Positions 44,571 to 53,414 of a stretch of 64,000 nt of DNA are shown piece by piece (position 1 is the stretch's first letter; every line of letters starts with the position of its first letter). Origin of the DNA: Effrenium voratum (taxonomy: Eukaryota > Sar > Dinophyceae > Suessiales > Symbiodiniaceae); contig CAUJNA010003805.1 of assembly GCA_963377175.1 (NCBI GenBank), positions 555,001-619,000 of the forward strand. Direction: 5' to 3'. The position numbers and the translations under genes are program-made. The notes beneath the pieces were generated by a model. It saw only the letters and a list, made by a program, of their open reading frames with translations, was not told the origin of the DNA and ran no database searches.

Positions 44571-44579
44571 AATGGGGGA
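44571..44579 (+). promoter_or_regulatory. Polypurine tract
   Basis: AATGGGGGA abuts the TG of the right LTR, the position of the plus-strand primer in LTR retrotransposons. One T interrupts the purine run. Confidence 0.6.
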
Positions 44580-44928
44580 TGTTAAAACCCTCTAGGCCCC
44601 GTGCCGAAATTGGGTAGCTGTTCTGAGGTCCTTGTTGGTGTTGCTTCCCAAGTTCCATTGATCGCCATTTGGCTCAAGACACAATTGAGGTTCAAGATCT
44701 GATGTGTGACTGCATACATACGTGATCGGCATTGAGAGCGAAAACACTTCGCTTGCGCTGCATTTGTCAGGACTACTGTTGTAACTATCATTCCTTCTCC
44801 CTTACAACGTTTACACGGGTTCGGCTATAACGGCATCGTCCGTATACACCTTTCTACGTGGTTGGTATTACAGCTTGAGGGTTCGGTGCATAGCGTCCCA
44901 CGGGACGTCACCTTGCCGTCTCTTGACA
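44580..44928 (+). repeat. Right LTR (349 bp)
   Basis: Identical by eye to 37596-37944 (offset 6984), including the spliced-leader-like motif at 44664-44678. Confidence 0.9.
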
Positions 44929-44933
44929 CCGTG
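44929..44933. repeat. Target-site duplication CCGTG (right)
   Basis: Matches 37591-37595. It lies 11 bp upstream of the next gene's ATG. Confidence 0.8.
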
Positions 44934-44944
44934 GTTGCGTTGTC

Positions 44945-45526
44945 ATGCCGTGGCTGGAATGGTGCCCGGACCCTCAACAACCTGATGCCCAGCGGGTCAA
45001 GATCTTTCATCCGGGACCATGGACGCCTCAGGAAGAACAGGATGCTCCACCTCCTCCGCATACTTTCAGAGAATGGCGGGAGTTCTATGCTCCCAACCAG
45101 GACTCAGTTGAAGGGCAAGTCCAAGTCACTACGTGGTACAAGCGAGACTGGGCCACGGAGGGCTATCGGAGAATCGCTGCTCCTCACGCCGGTCATGAAT
45201 TTGATTCCATGTATCCCTCCGATCACCATAACGTGGCCACGCAGTCTGCGTCGTTGAGTATGTCGCCGGAGCTGTTAGACGCGATTCTCAGGTCCTCGGA
45301 TGCGGCTGATTTCTCCACTGAGGAACTGATTCGTCTCCAGGAGGGGATTTCTCAACAACTGACGGCCCGCGCACGTCTGACCTCTCATCCTCATCAACCA
45401 GTACGTGCATCGCGTGGCAACACACCATCGGAGACGATTGGGGTCTCCGACCCCTACACGCCTGTGAATCCGTCCGGTAGCGGCCAAGACAAGATGAGGC
45501 CCGTCTTCGAGCTCACTGAAGACTAG
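44945..45526 (+). CDS. Small paralogue 3 (RIY/FREW/RDW/GYRR domain), leader split by nested element
   Basis: The 193-aa frame opens at ATG 44945. Motifs are VKIFHPGPWTP, FREWREFYAP, TTWYKRDWATEGYRRI, a diverged version of the family without the STGGTT segment, then a helical Ser/Arg/Glu tail (about 100-193). Its natural acceptor (TTGTTGTCTGCAG, AG 37565-37566) lies on the far side of the nested element, so its 5' leader has been interrupted. Its expression now depends on the LTR or on a cryptic acceptor. Confidence 0.65.
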   Translation: MPWLEWCPDPQQPDAQRVKIFHPGPWTPQEEQDAPPPPHTFREWREFYAPNQDSVEGQVQVTTWYKRDWATEGYRRIAAPHAGHEFDSMYPSDHHNVATQSASLSMSPELLDAILRSSDAADFSTEELIRLQEGISQQLTARARLTSHPHQPVRASRGNTPSETIGVSDPYTPVNPSGSGQDKMRPVFELTED

Positions 45527-45676
45527 CCTTGCATGAGCAGCGCAGCGTACAAAATAAGGGTGACCTCTACACTTGCATGATCTTGCTTTGCTGTTGTTTG
45601 AACATGGTTGTGCATGGTGCTTGTCCACCTACTAGCTGGATCGGAGCCCGCGACCATCCTTGCCTCTTGCCTCGAC

Positions 45677-46177
45677 ATGGACATCGATGATTCCAAGCAG
45701 TATCCATGGCTCGAATATTCGGTCTGGCATGATCAGGAGTGGGTGCGGATTTACACTCCGGGACAACCTCAACGATGGCACCGTGGTGACGCCGTACCTG
45801 ATCTACCTGAAAACTCTTTTCGTGAATGGCAGCGGGTGACGGATCCCGAAGCGCCAGTCCAGGCATGGGACATCCGTGACTGGCAACACCAAGGGTACCA
45901 GCGCATTCTGTCTCGGATTGAGTCCTTCGCAACTCACTGTTCACATGATCAGACTCTTGGTCAAGGTCGGAACTCCGATGCCGTTCAAGTTGAGGAGACC
46001 TTCACCTATGCCACTCCGTTTTCTCATGGTGATCGCCCGGCTGCTTCGCAGATCGCTTCAGTCCTCTATGGCGACACTCGTAATGCTCAACGTTGTGAAC
46101 TTTCGTTCCCGTCTTCTGAGCGGTTTAGGGCAGTGTCTCGCTCCCCTCGCCGTGGTGGATATTTTGGCCAACGATAG
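45677..46177 (+). CDS. Small paralogue 4 (RIY/FREW/RDW/GYQR domain)
   Basis: The frame is open from 45608 without an early strong start. ATG 45677 (GACATGGAC) lies 41 nt after a CCACCTACTAG acceptor and gives 166 aa. Motifs are EWVRIYTPGQPQRW, FREWQRV, AWDIRDWQHQGYQRIL, then a Ser/Arg-rich tail (SRSPRRGG). It is the last gene of the outer element; its stop is 50 bp before the terminal hairpin. Confidence 0.6.
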   Translation: MDIDDSKQYPWLEYSVWHDQEWVRIYTPGQPQRWHRGDAVPDLPENSFREWQRVTDPEAPVQAWDIRDWQHQGYQRILSRIESFATHCSHDQTLGQGRNSDAVQVEETFTYATPFSHGDRPAASQIASVLYGDTRNAQRCELSFPSSERFRAVSRSPRRGGYFGQR

Positions 46178-46227
46178 TGATTTGAGTTTGAGCATGTGAT
46201 CTTCCTGCAGGAGAAAAGAGAAACCTC

Positions 46228-46244
46228 GCCCCTCGTAGAGGGGC
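46228..46244. other. Perfect 7-bp hairpin at right internal boundary
   Basis: GCCCCTC, loop GTA, GAGGGGC, ending exactly one base before the right direct repeat starts. With the left hairpin, both inner boundaries are palindromic. Confidence 0.6.
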
Positions 46245-46590
46245 GTGTGTGTGCGGAGTGACAGAATGCCCTGTCACCACCCTTTCGGTTTCGCAGCAGG
46301 GGCGTGCAGCACCTTTGGCATACTGCACGCAATGAAGCTGTTGCCAAAGGTGGGAAGGGTGTCCAGACGTGGACACCTGTACCTGCTTCAGTGATTCTGA
46401 AAGTCCTTTTGGCCCCTTGGTTGCGGCGCTGTTTGTGCTTCTTGTTCTTGCTCGTAACGTGTTCGACACTAGAGGGAAGCCAAGTGCATTGAGAGCCGAA
46501 ACTCATCATACTCGAGACTTGTCGGTTGTACTCGAGACTCATCAGTTGTACTCGAAAGATTAGCACTCTCCATCTGGAGTTCAAGTGTGT
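46245..46590 (+). repeat. Right 346-bp direct repeat of outer element
   Basis: Same sequence as 27047-27392 by eye, followed directly by (GT)n to about 46605. Confidence 0.9.
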
Positions 46591-47260
46591 GTGTGTGTGT
46601 GTGTTGGATTAAACCTGCTGCCGTCTGAAATTCCAAGCCGCCAGCCCGTTTTCCCGCTGCAACTTCATTCAATGCGCAAGGCCCCTGTGGCATACAGTCC
46701 GGGTGGTGTGGACGTCGGCAGATGGCGAGGTTCGGCGCTGGGTCGTCGAAAGGCTATGGTTTCGTCCCGGTTGAATGGCCTCAATCAGGGTTTCCTCCAT
46801 GTCCTTTTCATTTGGCGCAGGCCTTTTTTGAGTCCCCCCCATTTTGGAGTTGGTTTGGAAAACCACACAATCACAAAAAAAAACATGTTGGGGGGGGCGT
46901 CCCAATCCGGCAAAAAAAAGAGACAGAGAGAGAGAGAGAGAGACACGCCCATGCTTTTCGTCTGACAGCGGCAGAGTCATCCCCTTAGCCGACTTTGCCT
47001 CCGATGCAATGTACGGGAACACCTTGAGTTGAGCAGGGGTGCACTGAAAGCCGCAGCCAACATTTGGGGTCGCAGGACATATGGTGTAAAGTTTGACTGG
47101 ATATGAAGCAGAATGTGAACATGTATTTGTTGATTTGTCAGGTGTACCCCCAGAGCTGGGCAAATGCATAACCCGAACCGGTTGATTCAACAAGGGGCCC
47201 CCGAGTTACATGTGTTTGTGTCTCCGACTTGCGTCCGGGAAAGAGCATTCCGAAGGCGCC
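46591..47260. other. Intergenic, upstream of RCC1-repeat gene
   Basis: Contains (GT)n and a GAGAGAGA run at 46921-46943. No gene seen. It presumably holds the leader of the following gene; a CCGGGAAAGAG stretch lies just before the ATG but no clear acceptor was chosen. Confidence 0.4.
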
Positions 47261-48772
47261 ATGAAGGTGAATGTTCACTTGCCCAGCGGAGATGGCTGCT
47301 CCATAGCAGTCTCACTGGCGACGCCCATCAGCGAGCTGAGGGCTGCAGCGCAACAGCATTTCCAGCGCCACTTGAAGCTGACTGCGAACGGCCAGCCGCT
47401 CGATTTGACATCCACACTAGATGAGGCTGGGTTGCGAGATGGGGATGTGGTGGATGCAGTTGTGCAGCTTCCCAAACTGTCTTCCACAAACAGGGCATTC
47501 GCTTGGCATGCCCACGAGGCTGTTACCTGGGGTAGTCCAGACAATGGCGGAGACAGCAGCCAGGTGCAAGAGCAGCTGAGGAACGTGAAGCACATCCAAG
47601 CAACTTGGTGTGCTTTTGCTGCCATTCTTGAATCTGGGGCTGTTGCAACCTGGGGTGATCCAAAAGTCGGCGGAGACAGCAGCCAGGTGCAAGAGCAGCT
47701 GAGAAACGTCCAGCACATGCAAGCCAATGATGGTGCTTTTGCTGCCATTCTTGAATCTGGGGCTGTTGTGACCTGGGGTGATCCAAAAGCCGGCGGAGAC
47801 AGCAGCCAGGTGCAAGAGCAGCTGAGGAACGTCCAGCACATCCAAGCCAATGTTGGTGCTTTTGCTGCCATTCTTGAATCTGGGGCTGTTGTGACCTGGG
47901 GCCATCCAAAATTGGGCGGAGACAGCAGCCAGGTGCAAGAGCAGCTGAGGAACGTCCAGCACATCCAAGCAACTTGGTGTGCTTTTGCTGCCATTCTTGA
48001 ATCTGGGGCTGTTGTGACCTGGGGCGATGCAGGCTGCGGCGGAGACAGCAGCCAGGTGCAAGAGCAGCTGAGAAACGTCCAGCACATCCAAGCCAATGAT
48101 GGTGCTTTTGCTGCCATTCTTGAATCTGGGGCTGTTGTGACCTGGGGTGATCCAAAAGCCGGCGGAGACAGCAGCCAGGTGCAAGAGCAGCTGAGGAACG
48201 TCCAGCACATCCAAGCCAATGTTGGTGCTTTTGCTGCCATTCTTGAATCTGGGGCTGTTGTGACCTGGGGTGATCCAAAAGCCGGCGGAGACAGCAGCCA
48301 GGTGCAAGAGCAGCTGAGGAACGTCCAGCACATCCAAGCAACTTGGTGTGCTTTTGCTGCCATTCTTGAATCTGGGGCTGTTGTGACCTGGGGTCGTGCA
48401 GCAGCCGGCGGAGACAGCAGCCAGGTGCAAGAGCAGCTGAGGAACGTCCAGCACATCCAAGCCAATGATGGTGCTTTTGCTGCCATTCTTGAATCTGGGG
48501 CTGTTGTGACCTGGGGTGATCCAAAAGCCGGCGGAGACAGCAGCCAGGTGCAAGAGCAGCTGAGGAACGTCCAGCACATCCAAGCCAATGATGGTGCTTT
48601 TGCTGCCATTCTTGAATCTGGCGCTGTTGTGACCTGGGGTGATCCAAAAGCCGGCGGAGACAGCAGCCAGGTGCAAGAGCAGCTGAGGAACGTCCAGCAC
48701 ATCCAAGCCAATGTTGGTGCTTTTGCTGCCATTCTTGAATCTGGGGCTGTTTTGAATCTGGGGCTGTTGTGA
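47261..48772 (+). CDS. Ubiquitin-like plus RCC1-type repeat protein (5' part, frameshifted)
   Basis: ATG 47261 starts MKVNVHLPSGDG. Residues 1-70 resemble a ubiquitin-like fold (ISELRAAAQQHF, LTANGQPLDL, LRDGDVVDAVV). From about residue 85 there are 41-aa repeats: VTWGDPKAGGDSSQVQEQLR, then NVQHIQANDGAFAAILESGA. Ten full repeats occur in this frame before a 17-bp tandem duplication (48735-48751/48752-48768) shifts the frame and ends it at TGA 48770. RCC1-like repeats form beta-propellers and often mediate binding. The architecture (ubiquitin-like head plus TWG repeats, often annotated as HERC-like) is common in symbiodiniacean genomes. No HECT or RING domain is present. The repeats are shorter than the usual RCC1 unit of about 50 residues. 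Confidence 0.8.
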   Translation: MKVNVHLPSGDGCSIAVSLATPISELRAAAQQHFQRHLKLTANGQPLDLTSTLDEAGLRDGDVVDAVVQLPKLSSTNRAFAWHAHEAVTWGSPDNGGDSSQVQEQLRNVKHIQATWCAFAAILESGAVATWGDPKVGGDSSQVQEQLRNVQHMQANDGAFAAILESGAVVTWGDPKAGGDSSQVQEQLRNVQHIQANVGAFAAILESGAVVTWGHPKLGGDSSQVQEQLRNVQHIQATWCAFAAILESGAVVTWGDAGCGGDSSQVQEQLRNVQHIQANDGAFAAILESGAVVTWGDPKAGGDSSQVQEQLRNVQHIQANVGAFAAILESGAVVTWGDPKAGGDSSQVQEQLRNVQHIQATWCAFAAILESGAVVTWGRAAAGGDSSQVQEQLRNVQHIQANDGAFAAILESGAVVTWGDPKAGGDSSQVQEQLRNVQHIQANDGAFAAILESGAVVTWGDPKAGGDSSQVQEQLRNVQHIQANVGAFAAILESGAVLNLGLL

Positions 48773-49690
48773 CCTGGGGTCGTGCAGCAGCCGGCGGAGA
48801 CAGCAGCCAGGTGCAAGAGCAGCTGAGGAACGTCCAGCACATCCAAGCCAATGATGGTGCTTTTGCTGCCATTCTTGAATCTGGGGCTGTTGTGACCTGG
48901 GGCCATCCAAAATTGGGCGGAGACAGCAGCCAGGTGCAAGAGCAGCTGAGGAACGTCCAGCACATCCAAGCAACTTGGTGTGCTTTTGCTGCCATTCTTG
49001 AATCTGGGGCTGTTGTGACCTGGGGTGATCCAAAAGCCGGCGGAGACAGCAGCCAGGTGCAAGAGCAGCTGAGGAACGTCCAGCACATCCAAGCCAATGA
49101 TGGTGCTTTTGCTGCCATTCTTGAATCTGGGGCTGTTGTGACCTGGGGTGATCCAAAAGCCGGCGGAGACAGCAGCCAGGTGCAAGAGCAGCTGAGGAAC
49201 GTCCAGCACATCCAAGCAACTTGGTGTGCTTTTGCTGCCATTCTTGAATCTGGGGCTGTTGTGACCTGGGGTCGTGCAGCAGCCGGCGGAGACAGCAGCC
49301 AGGTGCAAGAGCAGCTGAGGAACGTCCAGCACATCCAAGCCAATCATGGTGCTTTTGCTGCCATTCTTGAATCTGGGGCTGTTGTGACCTGGGGTGATCC
49401 AAAAGCCGGCGGAGACAGCAGCCAGGTGCAAGAGCAGCTGAGGAACGTCCAGCACATCCAAGCAACTTGGTGTGCTTTTGCTGCCATTCTTGAATCTGGG
49501 GCTGTTGTGACCTGGGGTCGTGCAGCAGCCGGCGGAGACAGCAGCCAGGTGCAAGAGCAGCTGAGAAACGTCCAGCACATCCAAGCCAATCATGGTGCTT
49601 TTGCTGCCATTCTTGAATCTGGGGCTGTTGTGACCTGGGGTGATCCAAAAGCCGGCGGAGACAGCAGCCAGGTGCAAGAGCAGCTGAGGT
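47520..49690 (+). repeat. 123-bp coding tandem array
   Basis: About 17.5 units, each beginning near GACCTGGGG (for example 47771 and 47894, 123 bp apart). Confidence 0.85.
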
Positions 49691-49695
49691 TGTAA
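48773..49695 (+). pseudogene. RCC1-type repeat protein, 3' part after frameshift
   Basis: Seven more 41-aa repeats plus a truncated one continue in the +1 register (open from 48769) and end at TAA 49693-49695 after QEQLRL. Without the 17-bp duplication it would be one gene with the upstream part. Repeats are nearly identical at the DNA level (123-bp unit) and alternate ATWC and AN(D/V/H)G variants, pointing to recent unequal crossing-over. Antisense frames of 606-828 codons across the array are by-products of the repeat. Confidence 0.7.
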
Positions 49696-49786
49696 TGTGG
49701 TGCTGCTGTAGCGGGGAGGGCTCAAACCGGGCACAAAAAGACTGCCGAAAGACGGGAGCACTGGAGCACCCGATTCGATCTTAACG

Positions 49787-49817
<31 letters not shown>

Positions 49818-50660
49818 CTGGTTTGTGTTGTGTTTCTTTCTTGGAGTAACGCCCCTTGATCCTTGTGGCTGTTCTCTTCGTCGCAACGCGAGACTAAAAT
49901 AGATCGGTTGGCCTTGCCCCGGCGCAGCATAGAATGTAAGAGGAAAGCAGTCATGAAAGGTATAGAGGAAATCCAGTCATCCCTGTCAATTTCCACAGAT
50001 CCTTCGGATATCCTTGGCCTCAGCTTGTCTGATTTGCAAGGTGGAAGAGGGTGAGTGGATGTGAGCAAGTGGTGTGGAAGTCCGTACAAGAACATTAAAG
50101 GGAAAAGAGGTTTGTGTGACAGTTGGTCAAAATTAAGTTGGCCCTTGTTCAACTTTGGTTGTGAATCCGTTTCTGCGACTGGGCTTTTAGACAAATGTTG
50201 TCACACCTCTTTTTTGAACCTGCACTCAACTCTCAGCTTTAAAGTTCCCCACTTTTGGATGCTCCACACAAGCAAACAATCATTTGAGGGGGGTCGGGTG
50301 GGCCTAATTTTGATGCAACGGCACTTGGGATCCCGGCCAAATAGGAGAACCCGGAGTTCGGGCCTGATTTTCAGTTGGTTTCAATCCCTCTAAAACAATC
50401 AAAACCAGGTACCAACTCAAAAAGAACACCCCCGAATCCATCTTGAAACCCTCAATGAAACACACCCGCTTGAGTGCCCATTCTTCCTTGGTGTGCATCC
50501 TTGCACCCTGGTGGTCTCACTCCAAACCCTGGCTCGAAGCGACACTTGTGCCGAATCCGACCGTCCCCTTCCGTCGCGGAAAGGGAGACGGCATGGGCTA
50601 AATGACAAAGCCCTCCGTGGACTGTACGGGAATTCGATACCCCTAGAAGTTTAACCTGAA
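49696..50660. other. Intergenic with (GT)n
   Basis: A (GT)n run at 49790-49818 lies 95 bp after the gene. The rest shows no recognisable protein. Confidence 0.4.
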
Positions 50661-50885
50661 AAATAGCTGGCCACAAGGCTGGGGTTGGGATTGTACCCAA
50701 ATCACTGGGATCGAATTGACACCTAGAAAAACCTGACTGCGACAGGGTCTCAAATGGGCAATCCGCGAAACGACACCTCCAACAACGGCAATCATTGAAC
50801 ATTATTTTTGGCCAATGCCAAACCTCTATTCGACCCCCAGCGATTTGGGTACAATCCCAACCCCAACCTTGTGGCCGGCTGGTTG
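50661..50885. mobile_element. Foldback / inverted-repeat element
   Basis: TAGCTGGCCACAAGG, then GGGGTTGGGATTGTACCCAA and ATC (50664-50703), is mirrored by GATTTGGGTACAATCCCAAC, then CCCAACCTTGTGGCCGGCTG (50842-50881) with few mismatches. The symmetry continues more weakly outward. The arms are about 50 bp or more with a spacer of about 115-135 bp. No coding capacity. Confidence 0.65.
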
Positions 50886-50889
50886 GTCT

Positions 50890-52012
50890 TTTCGGGTTAC
50901 ACTCACGAGTAAGAACCGAACCACGGTCTAGGTTGTTTTTCTCTTTTTGGTTTTATGTAAAACGCGACAGAAACCAAGAACCGAGCCTCAAACCAGGTGG
51001 AGCTCCTGGGAGGAGAAGCGCTAAGGCGCTTGGGAGTGCAGTGCGGGAGCCCAGCACTTGAATTGCTTGGATTTGCGAAGATGGTTCATGTTCATCTGGA
51101 TCATGTCTTCTGGAACATGATCCAAGATGATTGAAATGGGGCACTTGAATTGGATCATGTTCATTGAATGAGTCCATACCCAAATGTAGTTGACATGCGA
51201 ACTTGTGTACGGAACAACTGGGGCTTTCTGGATTTCTGCGTTGTTTCACGCGCGACGTTACATGCGCCTCGTCGCGAGGTTCACAGCCTCCGACGGTGTG
51301 CGCTCGCCCACCGACTTTTCGCTGTCTGTGGTACCGTCCCTGGGAGTCGAGTGAGGGGTGAAGGGATCCTGCAATATATGCCCGAATCACCGAATCACCA
51401 TGTTGGCGTGACAAGCCTTGTAGTTTTGAAGCACACTCGTATAAGACAACAACCTGGGAAGGTTTGTTTGTAGTCTTAGATGTTTGGCCCACACATCATC
51501 ACAGCCATGCGTACGGCAGGTACGAGCTTGTCCCAGCAGCCCAGTGGCAACCGGCGTTGCCTTTGATTTGGAGGCGTTTCCTGGCATGTGAGCCACTAGT
51601 TGCCGTTAGGTAATTGCCGGGCCGGCCGCGAGCGGAACACGTGCTCGTTGAACATCACCCCCCTTGGTAGCAATTCCATATTCATTTATAGATGATTGTC
51701 AGATCGCTTTTCCTGGACAAGCTGAACCCTGCAAGTGAGGGTTCCTGTCTTTGGAAAGTAGGACCTGGCCGAAGGATTACTTCGACCTGCAAAGAGTGGT
51801 ACTAGAAATCTCCTTGTCAAAACAAGGCTCAGTCATTCGTCATGGTTGGATGTGACTCAAGCAGTCAGTATCCGAGAAAGGCTTATTGCCACAAGCATCC
51901 TTAGATTTCTCGGTTTGGGTGGTTTTTACGTTACCCTTTGGGCCAAATTTCCTCGGAGTGATGTGTAACGATGTTTAACGGGGACATACAAGGTCCAAAA
52001 ACCTTGTACAAT
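50890..52012. other. Gene-poor stretch
   Basis: No gene seen. It includes short repeated words GATCATGTTCATTGAA / GGATCATGTC at 51080-51170. Confidence 0.4.
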
Positions 52013-52088
52013 CATGGAAGTGGACACGGGTTGGGACGACTACCATACAAAGGCCCCTTGTCCACTTCCGCGTTTGGTGAGAGGGTAG
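52013..52088. mobile_element. MITE-like element, left arm degraded
   Basis: CATGGAAGTGGACACGGG at the left pairs with CCTTGTCCACTTCCG near the right, followed by CGTTTGGTGAGAGGGTAG. The outermost left arm is lost. Confidence 0.45.
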
Positions 52089-52219
52089 TCCCCGTTGTCC
52101 TTGTCGACCACTGCGCTTCGCTGAGGACCTGCCGACTGGGAGCTCAGTGAGTGTCTTCCTGGATGTGCTGCCAGGGCCCCTGGGGCGCGCTCGCAAGTTC
52201 ACTTTTAGGGCTAAGAAAC

Positions 52220-52313
52220 GCTACCCTCTCACCAATTCAGATGGAGCCTGACAGGGGGGTCCTGGAAGACCATTTTCTTTGTCAGGTTCCATGTTGCTTG
52301 GTGGGAGGGCAGC
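52220..52313. mobile_element. MITE-like element
   Basis: GCTACCCTCTCACCAA at the left and TTGGTGGGAGGGCAGC at the right are inverted repeats with two mismatches. Inner arms are GGAGCCTGACA and TGTCAGGTTCC. Unit of 94 bp. Confidence 0.6.
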
Positions 52314-53320
52314 CTACAAGGAGTTGGGAAGTTACTCTTTGGACAACTTGAAGGAGTCCTCCAGAAAGATCGGAAAGAGCTTCCTTTGCATAGGTTGTGT
52401 TTTGAGTGTTACTTTCCGAGGCCCAGGGTTTGCCGCCTGCAATTTTGGAGATTTGGAGAAAAGGATGTCTTTCTCACTCAGCCTCACCTGTGATTCTGGC
52501 CTCCAAGAATGGTGTGTTGGAATTCTCTGGTATAGGTGACGGACGTGACGAGTCTTGGCGCCAACACGTTCCAAGCCATGAGCATTTATGGTCTGCGAAT
52601 CTTAGGGGGCTACGTGCTTGGTCCCTATCCCTGGTCCCATGTAATCAGCTATCCGAATGGAGTGTAGACCCTGTTGTGCAAACACTTGCTCAGTTCGCAA
52701 ACACATTTGCAGGGACAGCGGGCAATGTTTGGAATCGTAGCACCAACTGTCAGCTGAACCACGGAAGAGCTTCTTTGGAGAAACCTGCCAGCGCGCGACG
52801 CTGCTCTAGGTTCTGGCGTCAGCACGTTGCAGGTGCATAGATATCCAAGTGTTGGATTGCGCGTCGAGCAAGTGTTGCCGGCATGACTGTAGAGTCACGA
52901 GTTTGTATGGACCTGGGTGACTGATGCTTTGAAGCATACCAGCAACTGAGAGTAAGATTGGCAGTTGGCGAATCGAGAGGGACATGGTTGCTCCAGACAA
53001 TTTTGCCACGTCCTAGCAATTTTTTGCCGATAGCCTCGCGTCTCAAGCCTTAACCAAAGGTCCATCAGTGAGACGTTTTGGTTCCTGATCCCACGAACTG
53101 CGCCACAATTTGGCGTCAGCTTGGCGTACCTCTCGCATTTTTTGGCTCAGGAAGAATTTCATCAACTTCCGCGAGTTTTCCTATGCTTGCGAGAAGGCGC
53201 GGGTTTGCTTTGCTCTTGCTTTCGTCCGTAGGCCACTCTGATCAGCTACTCCCCTGCCAACAAAACAAAAGCGGAGTCCACTCTTTTCCCCATAGACAGC
53301 CAAGGGAGATACTGACTTAT
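52314..53320. other. No supported gene
   Basis: Frames up to 144 aa, none with a recognisable domain. Confidence 0.4.
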
Positions 53321-53414
53321 GTACCCACCCTCCCACTAACATGGCACCTGGCAGAGGGTCCCTCCAAGTGGAAAGTGATCTTCCAAGTACCCTCCCACTA
53401 TGTGCGGAGGGTAC
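53321..53414. mobile_element. MITE-like element
   Basis: GTACCCACCCTCCCACTAAC at the left and GTGCGGAGGGTAC at the right, with an internal GTACCCTCCCACTATG (53388-53403). It is possibly two overlapping copies. TSD not clear. Confidence 0.45.

Larger units (their letters stand above)
37596..44928 (+). mobile_element. Nested LTR-type element encoding a Tpt1/KptA-like protein
   Basis: This 7,333-bp element has identical 349-bp terminal direct repeats that start TGTTAAAA and end CTTGACA, a 5-bp target duplication and a polypurine tract before the right repeat. These are hallmarks of LTR retrotransposons. Two long plus-strand frames fill the interior. Neither shows a reverse transcriptase, RNase H, integrase or aspartic protease motif, so mobilisation is probably in trans. 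Identical LTRs imply very recent insertion. No clear tRNA primer-binding site (TGG...) follows the left LTR, where the sequence begins GGTTATCAGCC. Confidence 0.85.
27047..46590 (+). mobile_element. Giant multi-gene Penelope-like element (outer unit)
   Basis: About 19.5 kb is bounded by 346-bp direct repeats, with GT microsatellite on both outer sides. Excluding the nested 7.3-kb element, it holds about ten plus-strand genes with gaps of 38-260 bp. One gene is a Penelope-like reverse transcriptase with an N-terminal GIY-YIG-like domain; no other polymerase or integrase was seen. Giant Penelope-derived elements with many extra genes (rotifer terminons) are known, and this is the closest precedent I can name. 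The direct repeats could be pseudo-LTRs, very long target duplications, or the result of a duplication; the sequence alone does not decide. The accessory genes are mostly unrecognised. Confidence 0.65.

Noticed and set aside
47275..49761. Antisense open frames of 828, 743 and 606 codons over the RCC1-repeat array
   Set aside because: The 123-bp unit has no stop in several frames, so open frames extend automatically. Only the sense frame gives a known fold (ubiquitin-like plus TWG repeats).
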